A DNA stretch of 9,260 bases, taken from assembly GCA_002391225.1 (NCBI GenBank), contig DGRV01000019.1, positions 1-9,260 on the forward strand, written 5' to 3'. The notes under the pieces were generated by a model that worked only from the letters and a program-made list of their open reading frames with translations, was not told the DNA's origin and made no database searches. The stretch comes from Christensenella sp. UBA4379. Lineage in GTDB: Bacteria; Bacillota; Clostridia; Christensenellales; Aristaeellaceae. The number at the start of each line of letters is the position of its first letter. The first letter of the stretch is position 1. Positions 1 through 4,153 of the stretch are shown here, one piece after another. Made by a program: the position numbers and the translations under genes.

Positions 1-516
1 CAGACCGAGGCCATGACCCTGGCGGACCGCATCGTCATCATGAAGGACGGCTACGTCCAGCAGATCGGCACCCCGCACGACGTCTACTTCCACCCCCGCA
101 ACGTCTTCGTGGCCGGCTTCATCGGCGAGCCGCCGATGAACTTCATCCGCCAGAAGGTAAAGAACGGGGCCGTTACGCTGAACGGGGCCGTGCTGGACCT
201 GTCCAAGGCGTTGAAGGGCAAGGCGGACATCGAGGGCAAGGACATCGTCTTCGGCTTCCGGCCCGAGGCCATCCAGCTGGGCAAGCAAGAAAACGCCTAC
301 CAGCTGACCGGCACCGTGGAGCTGACCGAGATGCTGGGCGACAACGCCAACGTCTATATCAACATCGGGGAAGACCGGGCCATCCTCAAGGTGACCCCCC
401 ACGAGATCCCCGAAACGGACCAGCAGCTTACCTTCAGCATCCCCTACGAAAGCGTGTACTTGTTCGACGGGGCGACGGAAAAGGTCATCAACGGCACCAC
501 GGACGGGGACCAGTAA
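1..516 (+). CDS. Carbohydrate ABC transporter ATP-binding protein, C-terminal part (MsmX/UgpC/MalK family)
   Basis: The gene begins before the window; the visible 171 residues are in frame from base 1 and end at TAA 514-516. They start with QTEAMTLADRIVIMKDG, the segment that follows the switch-histidine (H-loop) HD of sugar-importer ATPases, then QQIGTP and PHDVYFHPRNVFVAGFIG, which closes the nucleotide-binding domain. The rest is the regulatory TOBE domain, with the family-typical FGFRPEAI and a C-terminal strand region ending SVYLFDG. By family knowledge this subunit hydrolyses ATP on the cytoplasmic face to drive uptake of oligosaccharides or glycerol-3-phosphate. In Bacillota one such ATPase often serves several permeases, so the substrate cannot be told. 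Walker A, signature and Walker B motifs lie outside the window. MsmX, UgpC and MalK cannot be separated here. No permease gene follows; the next element is a terminator. Confidence 0.95.
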   Translation, partial: QTEAMTLADRIVIMKDGYVQQIGTPHDVYFHPRNVFVAGFIGEPPMNFIRQKVKNGAVTLNGAVLDLSKALKGKADIEGKDIVFGFRPEAIQLGKQENAYQLTGTVELTEMLGDNANVYINIGEDRAILKVTPHEIPETDQQLTFSIPYESVYLFDGATEKVINGTTDGDQ

Positions 517-555
517 GCACAGCGCACCGCAGACAGCGGTTTTTCATGGACATAC

Positions 556-595
556 AAACGGCATTTCCGGCATCGCGCCGGGGGTGCCGTTTTTT
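556..595 (+). terminator. Rho-independent terminator after the ABC ATPase gene
   Basis: AAACGGCA (556-563) pairs with TGCCGTTT (585-592), enclosing a second stem CCGGC (567-571) / GCCGG (577-581), followed by a T run to 595. A shorter 5-bp hairpin (ACCGC 526-530 / GCGGT 536-540, then TTTT) lies between it and the stop codon and may add to termination. Confidence 0.85.
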
Positions 596-608
596 ATATT
601 GCTGGCAA

Positions 609-704
609 ATGATTGATAAAGCCAAGTATATGGCTGGATTGAACCTGAATGAAGCAGAAATGGGCAGCGGCGAAGAGATCAGGGGGGTATCGTGCAGATA
701 TTGA
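609..704 (+). other. Possible 31-codon ORF or gene remnant
   Basis: An ATG at 609 opens a 31-codon frame starting MIDKAKYMAG and ending at TGA 702-704. There is no convincing Shine-Dalgarno sequence and I do not recognise the peptide. It sits between two terminators, where a decayed gene fragment would be unremarkable. Apart from this ORF and the two terminators I see nothing in 517-842. Confidence 0.15.
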
Positions 705-733
705 GGCAAAACTGATAACCCCAACAAAAAAAT

Positions 734-777
734 AACGGAGCTTTGGACCCCTGAGGAGGCAGGGATAAAGCTCCGTT
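734..777 (-). terminator. Strong terminator of the minus-strand toxin-antitoxin operon (possibly bidirectional)
   Basis: AACGGAGCTTT (734-744) pairs perfectly with AAAGCTCCGTT (767-777) across a 22-nt loop. Read on the minus strand the stem is followed by a run of seven T (complement of 726-732), the stronger orientation, and it lies about 65 nt after the antitoxin stop. On the plus strand only a short TTTT follows, so termination there would be weaker. Confidence 0.8.
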
Positions 778-842
778 TTGTTATAATAATATCTGGCATG
801 AAATGGATGTAACAGGCCCTTTTTGTATGTTAAGTCCTTTGC

Positions 843-1157
843 TTAAAGCTGCTGCGAAGATGCGGGCGACGTCCCTTTGGGCCTGAATTGCACATCCAGA
901 ACCATGCCCATTCCTTCCGCCAGCCTTTGAAGCAGCTTGATGCTTGGATTTCGAGTACCGTTTTCCAAACGGCTGATTTCTGTCTGTGCGATACCGGTTT
1001 TTTCGGCCAGCTGTTTCTGCGTAAGGTTTTGGGAGGTACGCGCTTCGATCATCGCGCGGATCACATTCATCTCCGGCTGGATTTCATCATACGCTTTTGC
1101 AAAAGCCGCGTCTTTCATTTTTTCCTTCTTGTAATCCTGCAGTTTCAAAATGGTCAC
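843..1157 (-). CDS. higA: HigA-type antitoxin, XRE-family helix-turn-helix protein
   Basis: This 104-aa protein has a Cro/C1-type helix-turn-helix at about residues 45-85 (LTQKQLAEKTGIAQTEISRL, then ENGTRNPS), preceded by a helical part with the motif YDEIQPEMNVIRAMIEAR that is typical of HigA antitoxins paired with Gp49-type HigB toxins. In this family the protein neutralises the toxin and represses its own promoter. The start is GTG at 1157, overlapping the toxin stop by 4 nt (GTGA), which points to translational coupling. A later ATG (MKDAAF) has a better AAGGA site and could give a 91-aa form, but the GTG start keeps the family-like N-terminus. The HTH looks intact. Because the upstream toxin is frameshifted, this may now be a lone antitoxin or autoregulator. 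Confidence 0.85.
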   Translation of the reverse strand: MTILKLQDYKKEKMKDAAFAKAYDEIQPEMNVIRAMIEARTSQNLTQKQLAEKTGIAQTEISRLENGTRNPSIKLLQRLAEGMGMVLDVQFRPKGTSPASSQQL

Positions 1158-1530
1158 CTGCTTTCTGTCTTTTTGTCAGCCTTTATCTGCTGCCGCTTCA
1201 GGTAATCTGCCCTGTATTTCTTTGCCAGCTCAATCTGCGCCTTAGGTGTTTTTTGAGTTTTCTTGATGAAGCCGTGCGTGATAATGATTCTTCCCTTGAT
1301 ATAGAAGAAAAACAAAGCGCGTGATATATTGGAGCCTTGGACAGCTCTTAGCTCAAAGATTCCATCTTCCAACGGAGCAGAATATGGTTCGCGCAGCGAA
1401 TATCCTTTTTCTTCCAGGATTTCCATCAAGCCAACCATCTTCGCATTCATTTTTGGTTCAAGAGAATCCAAATAATCCCGAATCGGTATTTGCCGTCCAC
1501 CGTCTCGTAAAACTCTACTTGAAATTGCAT
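1154..1530 (-). pseudogene. higB: HigB/RelE-type toxin (Gp49 family), frameshifted
   Basis: The N-terminus MQFQVEFYETVDGK, read from ATG 1530, and the remainder PIRDYLDSLEPKM to the TGA at 1154-1156 lie in two different frames. Together they make a normal-length toxin of about 125 aa of the phage-derived Gp49-like HigB group, whose members are ribosome-dependent mRNA interferases. The family-typical C-terminal part is present (FELRAVQGSN, then ALFFFYIKG and HGFIKKTQKTP). The junction is at 1487-1488: GGC AAA TA|CCG ATT CGG. Adding one base would restore GKYPIRD, so a single-base deletion is the simplest account. A GGGAGGT sequence ends 13 nt upstream and AAGGA is closer to ATG 1530, so this is the real start. 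A TTG at 1552 keeps the second frame open for 132 codons, but it lies inside the ribosome-binding region and would replace the first beta strand with unrelated residues. Decay, sequencing error or recoding are possible; decay seems likeliest because no slippery heptamer is present. Confidence 0.75.
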
Positions 1531-1575
1531 GTATCCTTTCTTTACCTCCCAAAGACGCCGTCCGTTTCCACTTCT

Positions 1576-1604
1576 ATTATATGAGATATATCTCAACTTT
1601 TCAA
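1576..1604 (-). promoter_or_regulatory. Sigma-A promoter of the higBA operon
   Basis: On the minus strand TTGAAA (1604-1599) and a perfect TATAAT (1581-1576) are separated by exactly 17 nt. The -10 box is about 45 nt upstream of the toxin ATG at 1530. Confidence 0.85.
1582..1595. promoter_or_regulatory. Palindromic operator in the higBA promoter spacer
   Basis: TGAGATATATCTCA is a perfect 14-bp palindrome occupying most of the 17-nt spacer between the -35 and -10 boxes. HigA-type antitoxins bind such dyads to repress their own operon, so this is the obvious candidate site. Binding is inferred from position and symmetry. Confidence 0.65.
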
Positions 1605-1725
1605 GTGTTATTTTCAATTCGACAAAAAACTTCATGGATGTACTGGCAGGAGTGCCAGACTCCAATGACGGGCGCTACATACATGGGTTTGATGGAAAGC
1701 GGGCAGATATAACGCTCTTTTTATC

Positions 1726-1754
1726 GTGACAATTCTGTCACTGTGCGGTATAAT
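1726..1754 (+). promoter_or_regulatory. Promoter with overlapping inverted repeat, upstream of the 189-aa gene
   Basis: GTGACA (1726-1731, five of six match TTGACA) and TATAAT (1749-1754) are 17 nt apart. The -35 hexamer is itself one arm of an inverted repeat, GTGACA-ATTC-TGTCAC (1726-1741), so a dimeric regulator bound there would block RNA polymerase. Transcription would begin near 1761, giving a leader of about 157 nt. Between this promoter and the higBA promoter (1605-1725) I see only a 6-bp hairpin, CTGGCA 1643-1648 / TGCCAG 1653-1658. Confidence 0.7.
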
Positions 1755-1811
1755 CTTCTCGGAGAGGCCGAGGATTACATACTGAAAAACATCCGCTGGA
1801 GAAGCGGGATC

Positions 1812-1883
1812 ATCGCGGTAAATTGGGTCTTGCCGAAGCAGGTCCAACTTGAATTGAATGAACGATCGGCAAATCGTAATTTG
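1812..1883 (+). repeat. Diverged 72-nt direct repeat, copy 1
   Basis: This stretch aligns without gaps to 2507-2578, with 56 of 72 bases identical by my hand count. The best block is the CTTGAAT.GAATGAAC region. Mismatches do not cluster at any codon position, so the similarity is at the nucleotide level, not a shared protein. It lies in the leader, ending 34 nt before the ATG of the 189-aa gene. Confidence 0.6.
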
Positions 1884-1917
1884 AAAAGCAGCCATTCAAA
1901 TGCTCAGGAGGGATCAT

Positions 1918-2487
1918 ATGTACTATCATGCTTCACCAATCAAGGGTATAACTCAGTTAGAGCCTCGCATTTCAAATCATGGCATTCCGCTGGTTTACTT
2001 TTCCAAAAAGAGGGAAAACGTGTTGGTTTATCTGAGCAATGCCGTTGAGAAATATTGCAAAGAAACAGGATTTTCGTATGATGGGAAATGGCAAAAATGG
2101 GGGCCTTACGGGTTTAATAAAGACGGACGTCTGCGGTTGGAAGAATACTATCCAAATGCGCTGATCAGTACCTATAAAGGAGTTTCCGGTTATATTTACA
2201 GTGCAGAAGCAATTATCGATTCCGGCTTTGCTGTTCAAATACCTGATGCAGCCACAAGCAGTATTTCAGTCAAGATAGTTCATGCGGAATACGTACCGGA
2301 CGCATATGAGGCAATTCTGCAGGCAGAGAGAGAAGGCTTGATTACGATCCTGCGATATGAAGAAATGCCTGAGGAGATGCGGGAGTGGAATGAAAAAACA
2401 ATAAAGGAAGAATATGAAGAAGCTCTGGAGCATCCGGAATACAGACATTTCCTGAAAGGTAATTTCCCGCAGATCATAAACGACTGA
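1918..2487 (+). CDS. Uncharacterised 189-aa protein (MYYHAS N-terminus)
   Basis: This is a soluble protein with no signal peptide or membrane segment. ATG 1918 is chosen because AGGAGG (1906-1911) lies 6 nt upstream; an earlier in-frame ATG at 1900 lies before the ribosome binding site. The sequence opens MYYHASP and continues with NHGIPLVYFS, RENVLVYLSN and GKWQKWGPYGF, many aromatic residues suggesting a compact alpha/beta fold. It ends in a charged helical part (residues about 150-180, rich in E and K). I recall similar uncharacterised proteins in Clostridia but cannot attach a domain name. The Y-H near the N-terminus followed by conserved aromatics loosely recalls ADP-ribosyltransferase-like folds, but that is speculation. 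It runs in the same direction as the P-loop NTPase gene 104 nt downstream and is probably co-transcribed from the promoter at 1726-1754. Confidence 0.8.
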   Translation: MYYHASPIKGITQLEPRISNHGIPLVYFSKKRENVLVYLSNAVEKYCKETGFSYDGKWQKWGPYGFNKDGRLRLEEYYPNALISTYKGVSGYIYSAEAIIDSGFAVQIPDAATSSISVKIVHAEYVPDAYEAILQAEREGLITILRYEEMPEEMREWNEKTIKEEYEEALEHPEYRHFLKGNFPQIIND

Positions 2488-2506
2488 CAATTTCCAGTTT
2501 GTATGG

Positions 2507-2578
2507 ATCGCAGAAAATCGTGTCTTGCGGAAGAAAGTTCATCTTGAATGGAATGAACCAACGGTACATCGGAGTTTG
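2507..2578 (+). repeat. Diverged 72-nt direct repeat, copy 2
   Basis: This is the partner of 1812-1883, offset by 695 nt. It fills most of the gap between the 189-aa gene and the P-loop gene and ends just before the GGAGG (2580-2584) of the latter. The two copies therefore stand at comparable positions before the two genes. Confidence 0.6.
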
Positions 2579-2591
2579 CGGAGGATGCGGG

Positions 2592-3236
2592 ATGGACAGG
2601 GATTTGTTTTTTGAAAATGCTTATTTTATTATCGGAACTTCTTATGCCGGGAAATCGACCATGGTGAAGGAGCTGGCAAAAAAGCACAGCGGTATTGCCT
2701 GTGAAGAGAACTATCATGACCATTATTCCGGAGCACTGGACGCCAGAGAATTCCCCTGTCTGACGTACACCAGGGATCTGAAAGACTGGCATGACTTTAT
2801 CAGAAGGTCCCCGCAGGAATACAAAGACTGGATTGACGGCGCAAAGAAAGAATGTGAAATATTGGAGCTGAGGATGCTCCCGGAGATCTGCAATCAAGGA
2901 AAAAAGGTCTTTGTGGATACAAATATCTGTGCTGAAACCTTAAGAAAGATCGCCCCTTTGAATCATACGCTGGTGATGCTGGCGGATCCTGAAATTCCTC
3001 TGCGCCGGTTCTTTGACCGGCCGGATCCCGAAAAACAGTTTTTGTACCGGCTGATCATGGAGGAGCCGGATCCTGAAAAGGCCATGGAAAACTATCGGCA
3101 GGGATTAAAATTGATCTGTTCACAGGAATCGTATGAGGAACTGCAAAATGCCGGCTTTCATGTCCTCTACAGAGACGAGAACAGAACCATCGAGCAGACG
3201 GTATCCCTGGCAGAAAAAGTCTTTGGTTTAAAATGA
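2592..3236 (+). CDS. P-loop NTPase, small-molecule-kinase-like, 214 aa
   Basis: Walker A is GTSYAGKST at residues 15-23, directly after a hydrophobic strand (AYFII). A Walker B-like strand KKVFVDTN lies near residues 104-111. An Arg-rich part, RRFFDRPDPEK, followed by YRLIMEEPDPEK, resembles the lid region of shikimate/adenylate-kinase-like or zeta-toxin-like phosphotransferases. Length and layout fit a single-domain ATP-dependent kinase; the substrate is unknown. ATG 2592 is chosen because GGAGG (2580-2584) lies 7 nt upstream and the Walker A then sits at the expected distance from the N-terminus. An upstream ATG at 2499 would add 31 unlikely residues that overlap the 72-nt repeat. No promoter is evident in the gap, so it is probably co-transcribed with the 189-aa gene. 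Confidence is high for the NTPase fold, low for any specific activity. Confidence 0.85.
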   Translation: MDRDLFFENAYFIIGTSYAGKSTMVKELAKKHSGIACEENYHDHYSGALDAREFPCLTYTRDLKDWHDFIRRSPQEYKDWIDGAKKECEILELRMLPEICNQGKKVFVDTNICAETLRKIAPLNHTLVMLADPEIPLRRFFDRPDPEKQFLYRLIMEEPDPEKAMENYRQGLKLICSQESYEELQNAGFHVLYRDENRTIEQTVSLAEKVFGLK

Positions 3237-3271
3237 GATCCCGGGAAGCCTAAAAATTATCTGAAATTCCG

Positions 3272-3354
3272 GTTTCAGTCTGCTCCCATCATGGTGCGGA
3301 GCTGTGTATCTACAGGTGCCAAGCAATAAAAACACCTGCCCCAGAGGCTGAAAC
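3272..3354 (+). promoter_or_regulatory. Candidate structured leader (three-way junction) before the 87-aa gene
   Basis: GTTTCAGTCT (3272-3281) pairs with AGGCTGAAAC (3345-3354) as a 10-bp closing stem with one G-U pair. Inside are GCTCC (3282-3286) / GGAGC (3298-3302), starting directly next to the closing stem, and CAGGTG (3313-3318) / CACCTG (3333-3338). The Shine-Dalgarno-like AGAAAGGA (3355-3362) begins at the base following the closing stem. I could not match it to a known riboswitch class. Found by eye, no energy calculation. Confidence 0.4.
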
Positions 3355-3372
3355 AGAAAGGAATTACAAACA

Positions 3373-3636
3373 ATGACAACCACTGCTGAAATGAATAAGG
3401 AAATGGAACTGAACCTGGACGGCATGGAACAAGGAAACGGCGGAGCCGTAGTGCATCACGAGGGAAAATACTGGGTCGTAGAAGATCCGCCGACCAGAGG
3501 GGACTTCCTCTATTACACCACCCCCTTTGACACCATGCAGGAAGCGGAAGACAAGGCCAGGAAACTGGGATGGTCCACCGGCTGGTATACCGTGAGAAGC
3601 TTTGAGGCCATCTATAACCGCAAGCTGGTATTCTGA
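3373..3636 (+). CDS. Uncharacterised small acidic protein, 87 aa
   Basis: ATG 3373 is preceded by AAAGGA, ending about 10 nt upstream. The N-terminal 25 residues are Met/Glu/Asn-rich and probably flexible. Residues 26-87 look like one small folded domain with aromatic and Gly-rich motifs (HHEGKYWVVEDPP, FLYYTTPFDT, KLGWSTGWYTVRSFEA), ending in VF. There is no signal peptide, transmembrane segment or Cys cluster. It has its own possible structured leader (3272-3354) and a terminator 95 nt downstream, so it may be an independent or terminal gene of the island. I do not recognise the family and give no function. Confidence 0.7.
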   Translation: MTTTAEMNKEMELNLDGMEQGNGGAVVHHEGKYWVVEDPPTRGDFLYYTTPFDTMQEAEDKARKLGWSTGWYTVRSFEAIYNRKLVF

Positions 3637-3657
3637 TCCCGAAAGCATGTAAGAAAC

Positions 3658-3708
3658 CGGCCGCCCGGAGATGAAGAAGGCTGTCCTTCCGCAGACCCCG
3701 GGCGGCCG
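3658..3708 (+). other. Long GC-rich hairpin after the 87-aa gene
   Basis: CGGCCGCCCGG (3658-3668) pairs perfectly with CCGGGCGGCCG (3698-3708), enclosing a second hairpin GAAGG (3676-3680) / CCTTC (3685-3689). No T run follows, so it is not a standard intrinsic terminator; it may protect the transcript 3' end or act with the terminator just downstream. Confidence 0.5.
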
Positions 3709-3730
3709 ATCTGCATCATTCGGCTTTCCT

Positions 3731-3770
3731 CCGTCAGACTTCATTAAATGAAGGTCTGCCGGGGTTTTTT
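3731..3770 (+). terminator. Rho-independent terminator
   Basis: CAGACTTCAT (3735-3744) pairs with ATGAAGGTCTG (3748-3758) with one bulged G, extended at the base by CCG/CGG, and is followed by TTTTTT (3765-3770). It closes the 87-aa gene transcript. From here to the repeat at 3849 I see only a 5-bp hairpin at 3775-3790. Confidence 0.8.
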
Positions 3771-3848
3771 CTGTCCTGCGCCCGGGCAGGGGTCCGGGGA
3801 CACAGGGAATCTGTATTGTGAAAATCTAAACTTCGACTTACTTCTTGC

Positions 3849-4022
3849 TGGGGGTTATGAAGGGGGCTGCGCCCCCTTCAGTTAAATCCGCAGGACCGGC
3901 TTCGCCGGGCCGAGGAGAATTTTTGCGGAGGTTAGCTTGCCATCCGGGAGCAAAAATTCATACCTTACGGATTTGCCGCCCGGGAGCATCGAAGATGCGA
4001 CAGGCAAATCCGCCCAGGGGGT
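3849..4022 (-). repeat. Composite multi-hairpin repeat, copy 1 (minus orientation)
   Basis: Read on the minus strand the modules are as follows. Stem A is CGGATTTGCC (4012-4003) / GGCAAATCCG (3977-3968), with inner hairpin GCATC-TTC-GATGC and the string CTCCCGGGCGGCAAA. Stem B is GAATTTTTGC (3959-3950) / GCAAAAATTC (3926-3917), with a GGCAAGCT core. A linker follows containing CTGCGGATTT. Stem D is TGAAGGGGGC (3880-3871) / GCCCCCTTCA (3867-3858). ACCCCC strings lie at both ends. Module B is 43 nt and the B-to-D distance 37, the same as in the copy at 6664-6835. A reading frame runs through it in front of the LRR gene, but there is no coding signal. Confidence 0.8.
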
Positions 4023-4026
4023 GGTA

Positions 4027-4078
4027 TTGGCGGGGGAAGAATTCTCCCGCCAACAGGCTCACGCATTCATGCGTGAGC
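4027..4078. other. Two adjacent hairpins between repeat copy 1 and the LRR promoter
   Basis: TTGGCGGG (4027-4034) pairs with CCCGCCAA (4046-4053), and GCTCACGCA (4057-4065) with TGCGTGAGC (4070-4078). The second has a 4-nt loop and a loose T-rich stretch a few bases later on the plus strand. They may insulate the LRR promoter from read-through or belong to the edge of the composite repeat. Confidence 0.5.
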
Positions 4079-4090
4079 TTCAAGTTTTTA

Positions 4091-4119
4091 TTGCGTTTGC
4101 GAGAAATTTTGCATATAAT
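4091..4119 (+). promoter_or_regulatory. Promoter of the LRR protein gene
   Basis: A perfect TATAAT (4114-4119) lies 17 nt after TTGCGT (4091-4096, three of six matching). Transcription would start near 4126, giving a leader of about 28 nt that carries GGAGG (4144-4148) 5 nt before the ATG. Confidence 0.65.
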
Positions 4120-4153
4120 AGGAGAGCATGTTTTAGAATTTCTGGAGGTTCAC

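Noticed and set aside
1531..1552. TTG start at 1552 giving an unbroken 132-aa toxin
   Set aside because: The start lies inside the ribosome-binding region and the first 20 or so residues do not resemble HigB, whereas the ATG at 1530 in another frame gives the proper N-terminus.
1743..2048. 101-codon plus-strand frame overlapping the 189-aa gene start
   Set aside because: It begins within the -10 region of the promoter, has no ribosome binding site, and overlaps a gene with a perfect AGGAGG.
2280..2897. 205-codon minus-strand frame spanning the gap between the 189-aa and P-loop genes
   Set aside because: No ribosome binding site or recognisable motif, and both plus-strand genes it overlaps have good start signals.
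3845..4153. 103-codon upstream extension of the LRR gene
   Set aside because: It translates the composite repeat; the promoter at 4091-4119, the ribosome binding site and the signal peptide all place the start at 4154.
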